In this document: positions 52,945-62,027 of the stretch, piece after piece
How positions within the stretch are numbered: the first letter of the stretch is position 1
Layout: each line of letters starts with the position of its first letter
Source of the DNA: JAAYFJ01 sp964344295
GTDB lineage: Bacteria; Bacillota; Clostridia; Tissierellales; Peptoniphilaceae
Direction: 5' to 3'
Assembly: GCA_964344295.1 (NCBI GenBank)
Contig: CAYFMR010000004.1
Span: 28,433 to 92,432 of the forward strand
DNA length: 64,000 bases
Notes under the pieces: model-generated
Seen by the model: only the letters and a program-made list of their open reading frames with translations
Told to the model about the DNA's origin: nothing
Database searches by the model: none
Translations under genes and position numbers: made by a program

Positions 52945-53597
52945 CCGATCGAAATCCCGGAGGGCCTCTGATTCTCATGGCGGCCATGGGCGTGGAACTG
53001 GGTCCTTTTCGCCGCCAACTGCATGAACCGAAGCGCCATGACGTGGGTCTTTCAGGCTTGCTGTGGGGAACCCAGGTCCTCTTGATTCGCACGGGCATGG
53101 GTGAAGAAGCCGACTTTTTCTGTGAAAAACTGGGCCCTTTGGAAGCCCGAGGTGTCTTGGCTCTGGGCATTGCCGGAGCCTTGGAGGATACCTTACGTCC
53201 CGGTGATGTGGTCATCGCTACCGAGGTGATGAGGGGGACACAAGACGCCATCCACACCGATCAAGGGATGACGGCAGACTTGGTGGCTGCAGCTCGGGCC
53301 ATCGCCGTACCGATTAGGTCAGGACGACTTTATACGGCAGACCAGTTTGTGGATGACGAAGCGGTGCGCCACCATTTACGTCAAGAGACGGGGGCTCTCA
53401 CCGTGGACATGGAAACGTATGCTATGGCTCGCTATGCGAAAAAACAGGGACTGCCCTTGGCGGCACTGCGCGCCGTCTCCGATGGAGCGGATGCAAAAGC
53501 CCTGGCAACGGCGGCCTTTTACTTGCCCAAGGTCATTGGCCAATATGAAAAAATCATTCAACACTGGTTGACGGTACCAAACCCCTTCTCGCCTTAG
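52941..53597 (+). CDS. phosphorylase-superfamily nucleosidase (MTAN-like)
   Basis: A 218-residue member of the purine nucleoside phosphorylase/MTA-SAH nucleosidase superfamily. Evidence: MAAMGVELGPFRRQL at the start, ALGIAGALEDTLRPGDVVIATEV, the ribose/catalytic VDMETYAMARYAKK and RAVSDGADAKAL. It probably splits a thio- or adenosyl-nucleoside; substrate (MTA/SAH, futalosine or other) not decidable by eye. It ends inside its own terminator hairpin. Confidence 0.85.
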   Translation: MTDRNPGGPLILMAAMGVELGPFRRQLHEPKRHDVGLSGLLWGTQVLLIRTGMGEEADFFCEKLGPLEARGVLALGIAGALEDTLRPGDVVIATEVMRGTQDAIHTDQGMTADLVAAARAIAVPIRSGRLYTADQFVDDEAVRHHLRQETGALTVDMETYAMARYAKKQGLPLAALRAVSDGADAKALATAAFYLPKVIGQYEKIIQHWLTVPNPFSP

Positions 53598-53614
53598 CGG
53601 AGAAGGGGTTTTTT
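53582..53614 (+). terminator. terminator overlapping the nucleosidase stop
   Basis: A 9-bp stem CCCCTTCTC (53582-53590) and GAGAAGGGG (53600-53608), then T6. The stop codon lies in the loop. Confidence 0.9.
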
Positions 53615-53658
53615 GTGGAATAATCAGCAAAAACTTAGTGGATGAATGGGCTAAAGCG

Positions 53659-53687
53659 TTGCATTCAATTTCAATGTTTAGTAAACT
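53659..53687 (+). promoter_or_regulatory. possible promoter of the pan operon
   Basis: TTGCAT, 17 bases, TAAACT. Only moderate matches, but the only candidate between the upstream terminator and panE. Confidence 0.4.
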
Positions 53688-53771
53688 ACAGTCAACGGCA
53701 AACGGAAATGAAAGGCGAATCTTGCCGAAGTCCATCCCGTGGGGATGGTTAGTGGAAGAAAGGAGAACATG

Positions 53772-54707
53772 ATGAAGATAGCCGTGATAGGAGCCGGTAA
53801 AATCGGCAGTCTTTACGGCGCCTATGTATCGAAAGTGGCGGATACATTGCTCATTAGCCGCACTCCGGAGCACGTCAAGGCCATGAACGAAAAGGGCCTG
53901 GTCGTAGAAGGCTTGGATGGGCATGAAAAGAGATACCATCCCCGGGCGAGCATGACGGTAAAAGGAGAATCTCCCGCCGATGTAGTGATGATCTTTGTGA
54001 AAGCGACGCAGACGGAAGAAGCCCTCAGCGAACACGGGGGGATCATCGGGCCGGAGTCTTTGGTGCTCACGTTACAAAATGGCTATGGCAATGCTCAAGT
54101 CTTGGAAAAATTTGTGCCCAGGGAACGTATTTTAGTGGGCACGACGAGCCACGGAGCAGGTATGAAAGGCCCAGGACACGTGGTGCATACCGGAACCGGT
54201 GACACGGTGATCGGCTCTTTAAGCGGAGAAGAAGAGAAGGCGCAGAAAGTGGCCCAACTACTCACCGACGCTGGCATTTGCACTGAGGTATCCTCGGATG
54301 TGGAAAAACTGGTCCTTAGAAAAGTCATTGTCAACGCGGGCATTAACGCGCTGACGGCATTGGTGGATGTGCCTAACGGGATGTTGGTGGAAGATCCGGA
54401 ACTCAATGGGGCGATGGCTTTATTGGTCCGGGAAGCGGTGGTGGCGTGTCATGCTCACGGCATGCATTTCGATGAAGAAGAGGAATGGGCTCATGTGCAG
54501 ACGGTAGCCTATAAAACGGCGGCCAACACATCCTCGATGCGTTGGGACGTCCTTCACCGACGACAGACGGAAGTGGATTTTATTAACGGGGCCATCGTGA
54601 AAATGGCTGAAGCAAAGGGAGTGGAAGCTCCCTACAACCGATTGATGACAAAGCTCATTCACGGTGTGGAAACGAAACACAGGCAATCAAAGAAAAAAGG
54701 AGAATAA
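53772..54707 (+). CDS. panE: 2-dehydropantoate 2-reductase
   Basis: NADPH-dependent reduction of ketopantoate to pantoate. 311 residues from ATG 53772 (AAAGGAG at six bases; the adjacent ATG 53769 is too close). N-terminal Rossmann KIAVIGAGKIGSLYGAYV; middle FVKATQTEEAL, GTTSHGAGMKGPGHV and the catalytic Lys region VLRKVIVNAGINALTALVDVPNG; C-terminal SSMRWDVLHRRQTEVDFINGAIV. Directly followed by panB (2 bases). Confidence 0.95.
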   Translation: MKIAVIGAGKIGSLYGAYVSKVADTLLISRTPEHVKAMNEKGLVVEGLDGHEKRYHPRASMTVKGESPADVVMIFVKATQTEEALSEHGGIIGPESLVLTLQNGYGNAQVLEKFVPRERILVGTTSHGAGMKGPGHVVHTGTGDTVIGSLSGEEEKAQKVAQLLTDAGICTEVSSDVEKLVLRKVIVNAGINALTALVDVPNGMLVEDPELNGAMALLVREAVVACHAHGMHFDEEEEWAHVQTVAYKTAANTSSMRWDVLHRRQTEVDFINGAIVKMAEAKGVEAPYNRLMTKLIHGVETKHRQSKKKGE

Positions 54708-54709
54708 CC

Positions 54710-55534
54710 ATGAAAAAGAAAATGACAGTGCTCGACTTTAAAAAGTATAAAGAAGAAGGACGCAAATTTGCCTACATTACGGCGTATGACTATACCACTG
54801 CCTCCATTGTGAATGAGAGCGAAGTGGAAGTGATCTTAGTGGGTGACTCACTGGGGATGACCATGTTGGGCTATGATTCTACGGTGCCGGTGACGATGGA
54901 CATGATGATTCACCACGCTGCTGCTGTGGTCAAAGGTGCTCCTAATACCTTTGTCATCGGTGACATGCCCTTTGGCTCTTATGAAATCAGCGTGGAATCC
55001 GCTGTGGAAAATGCCGTGCGCATGATGAAAGAAACCGGTGTCGACTGTGTGAAATTAGAGGGCGGCATACCCATGGTGGACCGCATCAAAGCCATTATCC
55101 AGGCGGGGATCCCCGTGATGGGTCACATCGGTCTGACACCTCAAAGCGCATCCCAACTAGGTGGCTATAAAGTCCAAGGCGGTACGCCGGAAGGGGCCAG
55201 AGCCCTCATTGAAGACGCCAAAGCCTTGGAAGCGGCTGGTTGTTTCTCCATCGTCTTAGAATGCGTTCCGACCGTCGTGGGCAAAGCCATTGCAGAGGCT
55301 GTTTCCGTACCCATTCTGGGCATTGGCGCCGGTCCTCACGTCGATTGCCAAGTGCTGGTTTTGCAAGATATGCTGGGTATGTATCCTGACTTTAAACCGA
55401 AATTTGTCAAAATCTTTGCCAACGTGCGTGAAGAAATGCTAAAAGGCTTAAACGCCTTCCACGAAGAAACCGTCGCCGGTACTTTCCCCACGGAAGAGTA
55501 TTCCTTTAATAAAAAGGTGGACATCGACGGCTGA
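54710..55534 (+). CDS. panB: 3-methyl-2-oxobutanoate hydroxymethyltransferase
   Basis: Makes ketopantoate from 2-oxoisovalerate and 5,10-methylene-THF. 274 residues: ITAYDYTTASIVNES, VGDSLGMTMLGYDSTVPVT and GDMPFGSYE (Mg site), CVKLEGG, and the late GIGAGPHVDCQVLVLQDMLGM. Positioned between panE and the yhdT-panF importer pair. panC and panD, needed to finish pantothenate, are not in the window. Confidence 0.97.
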   Translation: MKKKMTVLDFKKYKEEGRKFAYITAYDYTTASIVNESEVEVILVGDSLGMTMLGYDSTVPVTMDMMIHHAAAVVKGAPNTFVIGDMPFGSYEISVESAVENAVRMMKETGVDCVKLEGGIPMVDRIKAIIQAGIPVMGHIGLTPQSASQLGGYKVQGGTPEGARALIEDAKALEAAGCFSIVLECVPTVVGKAIAEAVSVPILGIGAGPHVDCQVLVLQDMLGMYPDFKPKFVKIFANVREEMLKGLNAFHEETVAGTFPTEEYSFNKKVDIDG

Positions 55535-55552
55535 GACCGGAGGAGCTAAGCT

Positions 55553-55870
55553 ATGGAAAATCCGAAAAAACCCTTTCGTGAAGATCCCCGCTATGCCTTT
55601 TGTAAAAAAGAGGCTTTGTATGGCTTGGGGCTAGGGCTTTTTAATCTGCTGTGGTGGTTTGCGTTCGGCTATGGGCTGGGTAGTCGACCAGTAGAAAAGT
55701 ACCGCTACATCCTAGGCCTGCCAGATTGGTTTTTTATCTCCTGCATTCTCGGTGCCATCGTGGCTATCGCGGCGACCTTTTATCTTGTCAACCACAAAAT
55801 GGTGGACATGAGCCTGGATCCGATGTCGGATGAGGAGGCGGATGCCTTTGAAAAGAGGTATCGAAAATGA
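55553..55870 (+). CDS. yhdT: YhdT family (DUF997) small membrane protein
   Basis: 105 residues with two membrane helices (ALYGLGLGLFNLLWWFAFGYGLG and WFFISCILGAIVAIAATFYLV) and an acidic C-terminal tail. DUF997 proteins are encoded right before panF in many bacteria (yhdT-panF in E. coli) and are thought to be small subunits of such symporters. Overlaps panF by 4 bases. Confidence 0.86.
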   Translation: MENPKKPFREDPRYAFCKKEALYGLGLGLFNLLWWFAFGYGLGSRPVEKYRYILGLPDWFFISCILGAIVAIAATFYLVNHKMVDMSLDPMSDEEADAFEKRYRK

Positions 55871-57363
55871 GCAGCTTGCGATTACAGACCCTGATTCCCA
55901 TTATTTTGTACTTTATCCTCATGTACCTCGTGGGCATTTACGCGATGAAGTTGGTACGAACCCGTGCCCGTAACAGAGGCAATACCGGGGATGACTATAT
56001 GGCGGAATACATGACCGGAGGCCGGGGCATGGGCGGTTTTGTCTTGGCTATGACCCTCGTGGCCACCTACCTCTCGGCCGGGAGTTTCATCGGCGGACCT
56101 GGTACGGCCTATACCCACGGATTGGCTTGGGTATTTTTAGCCATGGCTCAAATGCCAACGGGCTACTACACCTTGATGGTCTTGGGACGAAAATTCGCCA
56201 TTGTGAGTCGTAAGACCGGAGCGCGTACCATCACCGACTTTTTGCGTCTGCGCTACCAAAGTCATGGCGTCACCATTGTGGCGAGCCTGAGCATTATCTT
56301 CTTTCTCACCGCGGCCATGGCGGCTCAACTGGTGGGAGCGGCCAGGCTTTTGGAAGGATCCACGGGGATTTCTTATCAAGCAGCTGTGATTTTTTTCGCT
56401 TTGACCGTGGTGGTGCACACTGCGATCGGAGGCTTTCACGGTGTGGTGCTAAACGACATGTTACAAGGTATTGTGATGACCATTTGCACCTGCGCCCTGT
56501 TTATTGCCGTGGTGATGGCTGGTGGAGGCGTTGGTCATCTAGTGCAGTCCATGAAGGCCATCAATCCGGGGATGATCACCCCCTTTGGTGTTCAAGAAGG
56601 CTTTATGACCATTCCCTGGGTCACATCCTTTTGGATCCTGGTGGGTTTTGCCGTGGTGGGTCTACCCGCGGTCAGCCAGCGTGCCATGAGCTATAAGGAC
56701 ACCAAAAGCTTGAAATCCGGCATCAAATATGGCACCTTGATCTCCATCATTCTCTTACTGGGCATGCACCTGGTGGGAGCGTTTGGCTCTGCGATCATTA
56801 CGGACATCCCCTCCGGAGATTTAGTCGTCCCCACCTTAAGCGTGAGGTTGTTTTCCCCGGTGATGGCCGGCATCATTTTGGCCGGTCCTCTGGCGGCAGT
56901 GATGAGTACCATGGACAGCCAGCTGTTGGTGGTGATCGGGGCGATTTTAAACGATTTATACTTTACGTACATTAGTCCCAAAACGACCCCGGACGGGAAA
57001 AAACTCTCTCGCCTAACGGCTTTGGTCAGCTTCGCCCTCGGCGTGATCATCGTCATCACCGCCTTCAATCCGCCGGATCTCATGGTATGGCTTAACCTCT
57101 TTGCGACGGCGGGGCAACTCTCTACGTTTTTATGGCCTACGATTTTGGGCCTATATTGGAAACAAGCTAACAAAGAAGGTGCCTTGGCGGGGATGATTGC
57201 CGGCATCAGTTCCTATTTGCTATGTCATTATTTTTGGCCCAGACCGCTGGGCATGCACCCCATTGTCCTGTCATTAGTCATCTCCCTGGTGAGTTTTGTC
57301 CTCGTGGCCAAATGCACCGAGAGACCGAAAGACGAAGTCATCGCCCTATTTTGGGGCTTATAA
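55867..57363 (+). CDS. panF: sodium/pantothenate symporter
   Basis: A 498-residue sodium:solute symporter with about 13 helices. Family features are MTGGRGMGGFVLAMTLVATYLSAGSFIGGPG, GYYTLMVLGRKF and AVSQRAMSYKDTKSLK. The linkage yhdT-panF and the pan genes make pantothenate the expected substrate. Import and partial de novo synthesis genes in one operon are unusual because import alone satisfies CoA need. Followed after 9 bases by fhs. Confidence 0.92.
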   Translation: MSSLRLQTLIPIILYFILMYLVGIYAMKLVRTRARNRGNTGDDYMAEYMTGGRGMGGFVLAMTLVATYLSAGSFIGGPGTAYTHGLAWVFLAMAQMPTGYYTLMVLGRKFAIVSRKTGARTITDFLRLRYQSHGVTIVASLSIIFFLTAAMAAQLVGAARLLEGSTGISYQAAVIFFALTVVVHTAIGGFHGVVLNDMLQGIVMTICTCALFIAVVMAGGGVGHLVQSMKAINPGMITPFGVQEGFMTIPWVTSFWILVGFAVVGLPAVSQRAMSYKDTKSLKSGIKYGTLISIILLLGMHLVGAFGSAIITDIPSGDLVVPTLSVRLFSPVMAGIILAGPLAAVMSTMDSQLLVVIGAILNDLYFTYISPKTTPDGKKLSRLTALVSFALGVIIVITAFNPPDLMVWLNLFATAGQLSTFLWPTILGLYWKQANKEGALAGMIAGISSYLLCHYFWPRPLGMHPIVLSLVISLVSFVLVAKCTERPKDEVIALFWGL

Positions 57364-57372
57364 GGAGGCCAT

Positions 57373-59040
57373 ATGAAAACTGATATTCAGATTGCCCAAG
57401 AAACACCGATGCAGCCCATTGCCAAAATGGGAGAAAAACTGGGAATTCCATACGACGATTTGGAACCCTATGGTCATTACATGGCCAAAGTGGACCCGTC
57501 CAAGATCCCTGTGAAAGCGAAAAAAGCCAAGCTCATCTTGGTAACGGCCATCAATCCCACTCCCGCCGGGGAGGGAAAGACCACCACGACCATCGGCTTG
57601 GCAGATGCCTTGTCTCGCCTGGAACAAAAGACAGTGGTAGCCCTGCGCGAACCTTCTCTTGGACCGGTTTTCGGGATCAAAGGCGGTGCAGCGGGAGGCG
57701 GCTATGCCCAAGTGGTGCCCATGGAAGCCATTAATCTGCACTTTACAGGAGATTTTCATGCCATCGGAGCGGCTAACAACCTTTTAGCCGCCTTGCTCGA
57801 TAACCATATTCATCAAGGTAACGAGCTGGATATCGATACCCGTCGCATTGTCTGGAAACGTTGCATGGACATGAATGATCGCCAACTGCGTTACGTGGTG
57901 GACGGTCTGGGGGGTAAAGCCAACGGCACGCCGCGAGAAGACGGGTTTGACATCACCGTGGCCTCGGAAGTCATGGCGGCTTTTTGTCTGGCCGACGACA
58001 TGGTGGACTTAAAAAAACGCTTGGCCCGCATTGTCGTGGCCTATAACCGCCAAGGACAACCGGTGACTGCTGGCGACCTGGAAGCCCAAGGTGCCATGGC
58101 CGCCCTCTTAAAAGATGCCATCAAGCCCAACTTGGTGCAAACGCTGGAAGGAACCCCTGCTTTCATCCACGGCGGTCCTTTCGCCAATATCGCTCACGGT
58201 TGTAACTCCGTGATTGCCACCAAAGCCGCCTTGAGCTTGGCGGAAGATTATGTGGTGACGGAAGCCGGATTCGGCGCCGACTTGGGAGCGGAAAAATTCC
58301 TAGACATCAAATGCCGCATGGCCGGACTAGAACCGGATGCTGTGGTCATTGTGGCTACCGTGCGCGCCTTAAAATACAATGGCGGCGTTCCCAAAGACCA
58401 GCTGAATGAAGAAAACTTAGAGGCCTTAGAACAAGGCCTGCCGAACCTGTTAAAACACGTGGAGACTATGACGAAAGTCTATGGTTTGCCCACCGTGGTA
58501 GCGATTAACGAATTCCCGACAGACACCGAAGCTGAAGTGGCGTTGATCCGTAAGCGATGCGAAGACTTAGGTGTGAACGTCGCCCTTTCCCAAGTGTGGG
58601 CCAAAGGTGGCGGAGGGGGACAGGAGCTGGCTCATGAAGTGATGAGGTTGACGGAACAGGAAAGCGAATTGCGTTTTTCCTACGACCTGGAAATGCCTTT
58701 AAAAGATAAGATTCTAGCCATTGCCCAAAAGGTTTACGGTGCCAAAGAGGTCACCTATCTGCCGGCAGCGGACAGGGAGTTGGCCAATCTGGAAAAGCTG
58801 GGCTACGGTAACCTGCCCATTTGCATGGCCAAAACCCAATACTCCCTTACAGACGACCCCAAGAAACTGGGACGACCGGAAGGCTTTACCATTACCGTGC
58901 GTCAAGTCAAAGTCTCCGCCGGTGCCGGCTTTGTGGTAGCGCTGACCGGTGACATTATGACCATGCCGGGATTACCGAAAATGCCAGCGGCCCAAAAGAT
59001 TGACGTGGATGCCGATGGTGTGATTAAGGGGTTATTCTGA
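57373..59040 (+). CDS. fhs: formate-tetrahydrofolate ligase
   Basis: ATP-dependent formation of 10-formyl-THF from formate, the entry reaction of folate one-carbon metabolism. 555 residues; P-loop INPTPAGEGKTTTTIGL, LREPSLGPVFGIKGGAAGGGYAQV, HNSVIATK-type loop (HGCNSVIATK), and GDIMTMPGLPKMPAA near the end. Stop and the fchA start share one base (TGATG). Confidence 0.98.
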   Translation: MKTDIQIAQETPMQPIAKMGEKLGIPYDDLEPYGHYMAKVDPSKIPVKAKKAKLILVTAINPTPAGEGKTTTTIGLADALSRLEQKTVVALREPSLGPVFGIKGGAAGGGYAQVVPMEAINLHFTGDFHAIGAANNLLAALLDNHIHQGNELDIDTRRIVWKRCMDMNDRQLRYVVDGLGGKANGTPREDGFDITVASEVMAAFCLADDMVDLKKRLARIVVAYNRQGQPVTAGDLEAQGAMAALLKDAIKPNLVQTLEGTPAFIHGGPFANIAHGCNSVIATKAALSLAEDYVVTEAGFGADLGAEKFLDIKCRMAGLEPDAVVIVATVRALKYNGGVPKDQLNEENLEALEQGLPNLLKHVETMTKVYGLPTVVAINEFPTDTEAEVALIRKRCEDLGVNVALSQVWAKGGGGGQELAHEVMRLTEQESELRFSYDLEMPLKDKILAIAQKVYGAKEVTYLPAADRELANLEKLGYGNLPICMAKTQYSLTDDPKKLGRPEGFTITVRQVKVSAGAGFVVALTGDIMTMPGLPKMPAAQKIDVDADGVIKGLF

Positions 59041-59678
59041 TGAACAGGCAGGATCAAAGTCTATACGCGTTTACGACGGAGCTGGCTTCCGACGCTGCCG
59101 CTCCCGGAGGCGGTGGCGTAGCGGCGCTTTTGCTGGCTCAGGGAGCAGCCCTATTGTCCATGGTGGCAGAGCTCACCGTGGGGAAAAAAGCCTATGCAGC
59201 CTATGAAGAGGAGTTGCAAGCACTGTTGCCTTTATTGAAAGACAAGGCCCACCGAGCTCTGGCCATGATGGACGAAGATGAAGCGCATTTCTTACCCTTG
59301 TCCCGTTGCTATGGCATGCCCCAAAAAACCGAGGATGAGCGAAAAGCTAAAGAGGCGGCCATGGAAAAGGCCTTGTGGGTGGCCATGAAGACGCCCTGGG
59401 AAGTCTTGGACTTGGCAGAAGAGCTCATGGACCAGGGGGAACGACTCTCTGTGATTGGCTCCAAACTCATGCTCTCCGATGTGGGTGTAGCAGCAGAAGC
59501 GATCTTGTCTGGGGCCAAAAGTGCCCGCTGGAGCCTTTACATCAACTTAAAAATGGTGAAAGACGACGTTCGTCGCCGGGAAAAACTGGAGTCAATCGAC
59601 TATCGTTTGGAAGCGCTGGAAGAGCGATACGATGCGTTGGAAGCCCATTTAGAGCAATTGTTACGTCCGGAGGAGTAG
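59040..59678 (+). CDS. fchA: methenyl-THF cyclohydrolase/formimino-THF cyclodeaminase family
   Basis: A 212-residue all-helical FTCD_C protein. Evidence: SDAAAPGGGGVAALLLAQGAALLSMVAELTVGKKAY, the typical folate-binding N-terminal region, and VGVAAEAILSGAKSARWSLYINLKMV. In clostridia FchA interconverts 10-formyl-THF (or formimino-THF) and methenyl-THF. Sits between fhs and folD with no spacing. Confidence 0.93.
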   Translation: MNRQDQSLYAFTTELASDAAAPGGGGVAALLLAQGAALLSMVAELTVGKKAYAAYEEELQALLPLLKDKAHRALAMMDEDEAHFLPLSRCYGMPQKTEDERKAKEAAMEKALWVAMKTPWEVLDLAEELMDQGERLSVIGSKLMLSDVGVAAEAILSGAKSARWSLYINLKMVKDDVRRREKLESIDYRLEALEERYDALEAHLEQLLRPEE

Positions 59679-60527
59679 ATGAAGAGATTGAAAGGGTTGC
59701 CGGTGGCCCAGGCCATTCGTGCAGAAGTCAAAGAAAAAGTGGAAGCTTATCATGCCTTGGGAGTGCGGCCGACCTTGGCGACGGTTCGTTTAGGTGAGGA
59801 CCCTGACGATATCGCCTATGAAGAGAGTGTCGTGAGGGTGATGGGGAATTTGGGCATCGACGTGCGCCAGCTGCTCTTACCGGCAGATGCGACGGAGGAA
59901 ACACTGCTCGCGCTAATCGACGCATTAAATGATGACCATGAAGTCCACGGGGTGTTGATCTTTATGCCTCTGCCTTCTCACATCTGTGAGGAAACGGTGC
60001 GCCATCGCTTGTCGCCGCAAAAGGACATGGACGGCCTGACGCCAGAGAACATGGCGCGCCTCTTGCAAGACCAACCGGGTATGGTACCCTGTACGCCCCG
60101 GGCAGTGATGGAGCTTTTGGACTTTTACGATATCCCTTTGGAAGGGCGGGAAGTCCTAGTCATCGGTCGATCCTTGGTGGTGGGTAAACCCCTTAGCCTC
60201 ATGCTCCTAAAACGGCAGGCCACTGTGACAATCGCTCACAGCCGCACGGTGGATCTACCCGAACTCAGCCGTCGGTACGACTTGGTGGTCGTCGCCGTGG
60301 GTCGAGGTCATTTAGTGGATGAGACCTATGTGAAAGAGGGTGCGACCCTTATCGATGTGGGCATCAACCCGTCACCGGACGGGGGTATAATCGGTGACAT
60401 CGATGAACAAGCCGTGGAAGTCAACGCCGCTGCGCTGACACCAGTGCCGGGAGGAGTCGGGTCTGTGACCACGGCTGTCTTGGCCAAACAGCTTTTGGAA
60501 AGCCTGGATGGCCTTTACAAAAAATAA
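59679..60527 (+). CDS. folD: methylene-THF dehydrogenase FolD, cyclohydrolase Lys absent
   Basis: 282 residues. The dehydrogenase features are present: DGLTPENMARLL, PCTPRAVMELLDFY, the NADP fold VLVIGRSLVVGKPLSLMLL and PVPGGVGSVTTAVLAKQ. In the N-terminal part the usual Y-V-x-x-K-x-K, whose first Lys is the cyclohydrolase catalytic residue, reads YEESVVRV, so a Val stands there. The protein is likely a dehydrogenase only, with FchA doing the cyclohydrolase step. Related YER/YEE-type FolDs exist in clostridia as far as I recall. Confidence 0.9.
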   Translation: MKRLKGLPVAQAIRAEVKEKVEAYHALGVRPTLATVRLGEDPDDIAYEESVVRVMGNLGIDVRQLLLPADATEETLLALIDALNDDHEVHGVLIFMPLPSHICEETVRHRLSPQKDMDGLTPENMARLLQDQPGMVPCTPRAVMELLDFYDIPLEGREVLVIGRSLVVGKPLSLMLLKRQATVTIAHSRTVDLPELSRRYDLVVVAVGRGHLVDETYVKEGATLIDVGINPSPDGGIIGDIDEQAVEVNAAALTPVPGGVGSVTTAVLAKQLLESLDGLYKK

Positions 60528-60563
60528 ACTTATGCTATACTGAATAAACTTATGCTATACTGA
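60524..60563 (+). repeat. tandem 20-bp repeat at a gap edge
   Basis: Two exact copies of ATAAACTTATGCTATACTGA (60524-60543, 60544-60563). The first contains the folD stop codon and the second runs directly into the N run, so more copies may lie in the gap. The unit holds TATACT, a -10-like hexamer. It may be a real satellite or an assembly end artefact. Confidence 0.85.
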
Positions 60564-60663
60564 NNNNNNNNNNNNNNNNNNNNNNNNNNNNNNNNNNNNN
60601 NNNNNNNNNNNNNNNNNNNNNNNNNNNNNNNNNNNNNNNNNNNNNNNNNNNNNNNNNNNNNNN
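60564..60663. other. assembly gap (100 N)
   Basis: Unknown true length. The start of thiF, and possibly thiS and a TPP riboswitch, would be expected here. Confidence 0.95.
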
Positions 60664-61253
60664 CCCGCCAATCGTCAACCGTGCTGGAGCCTATCGTGAA
60701 AGCGAAAGTGGCGGTCATCGGCCTGGGTGGCCTGGGTTCCCATGGCGCTATGGCATTGGCTCGCTGTGGTGTAAGAGACATGCGCCTCATTGACGATGAT
60801 GAGGTGGAACTGAGCAACATCCATCGGCAGCTGTACCTGCCCAGGGATGTGGGGCAAAAGAAAGTCGCAGTACTCACAGAGCTGCTCTTGGCCCTAAACC
60901 CCGAAGGGGACTTTCAGCCTCTGCCCATGCGGGTGACGGCGACCAACCTCGCCAAGGCCATTGGCGATGCTGACTATGTGTTGGAATGCGTGGACGATGC
61001 GGCCACGAAAGCCATGATCACCGAGACAATTCTTACGACCACACAAAAAACCCTCATCACCGCCAACGGCATGGCGGGCATGGGGCCGATCGAATCCCTG
61101 CAGACCAAAAGACGCCATCGCCGCTGGATCGACGTGGGGGACGGCGTGTCGGACGTAAATCAAGAAGGCGCACTGGTGGCCACCCGCGTCATGGCTTGTG
61201 CCGCCATGCAAGCGCACGCACTTTTCACCTTATTGACGAAAGGAGACCTATAA
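60664..61253 (+). CDS. thiF: sulfur-carrier adenylyltransferase ThiF, 5' end in gap
   Basis: Activates the ThiS C-terminus with ATP for thiazole synthesis. The frame is open from the gap edge; GTG 60681 is an internal candidate, but the upstream in-frame residues RQSSTVLEP also look like ThiF, so the true start is probably missing. Rossmann AKVAVIGLGGLGSHGAMALARCGV, DDDEVELSNIHRQ and the terminal domain with NGMAGMG. The CxxC zinc site of longer ThiF is not visible. Stop is directly adjacent to the thiG start. Confidence 0.9.
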
Positions 61254-62026
61254 ATGAAAGATCAACTGCTATTGGGCGGACATGCCTTTGACTCTCGCCT
61301 AATTCTGGGTTCTGGTAAATACGACTTAAACTTAATTGAGGCCTGTGTGGACTACGGCCAAGTGGAAATGATTACCTTAGCGGTGAGACGGGCTAACTCG
61401 GCCTCCGCTTCGAACATCCTCGACTATATCCCTGAAGGCGTCACCCTCATCCCCAACACCAGCGGTGCCCGCAATGCAGATGAAGCCGTACGCATTGCCC
61501 GCCTAGCCCGGGAAATGGGCTGTGGTGACTTTGTTAAAATCGAAATCATGCGCGACACACGCTACCTGTTACCGGATAACCAGGCCACCATTGAGGCCAC
61601 TAAAAGACTGGCTGACGAAGGCTTTGTGGTCCTGCCCTACATGTTCCCCGACTTGAACGTGGCCAGGGACTTAGAAGCCGCCGGAGCCGCCGCTATTATG
61701 CCCCTGGGGGCTCCCATTGGCTCCAACCGAGGGATAGAACCAAAGCCTTTATTCAAACCCTCCTAGACGAAATACGCCTGCCGATTATCATTGACGCTGG
61801 CATCGGTAAACCGTCCCAAGCCTGTGAGGCGATGGAAATGGGTTGCTCCGCCGTCATGCTAAACACCGGAATCGCCACCGCCGGCAACGTGCCCCAAATG
61901 GCCAAGGCTTTCGGGCAAGCCGTTCGTGCAGGCCGAGACGCCTACCTGGCAGGACCGGGTCGTGTCCTGGAAAAAGGGGCCGATCCCAGCTCGCCACTAC
62001 TGGATTTTTTGGAAGCTGAGGTGTGA
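61254..62026 (+). pseudogene. thiG: thiazole synthase ThiG, frameshifted
   Basis: ThiG joins DXP, dehydroglycine and ThiS-thiocarboxylate to make the thiazole ring. The first frame (61254-61766) reads well to PLGAPIGSNRGIE, then goes wrong. The remainder (LLDEIRLPIIIDAGIGKPSQACEAMEMG.. to 62026) is in another frame. Adding one A near 61737-61740 (GAAACC for GAACC) restores one 257-residue ThiG, the family length. So a single base is missing: mutation or sequencing error at a short A run. The catalytic Lys region (ILGSGKYDL) lies in the intact part. Confidence 0.92.
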
Positions 62027-62027
62027 G

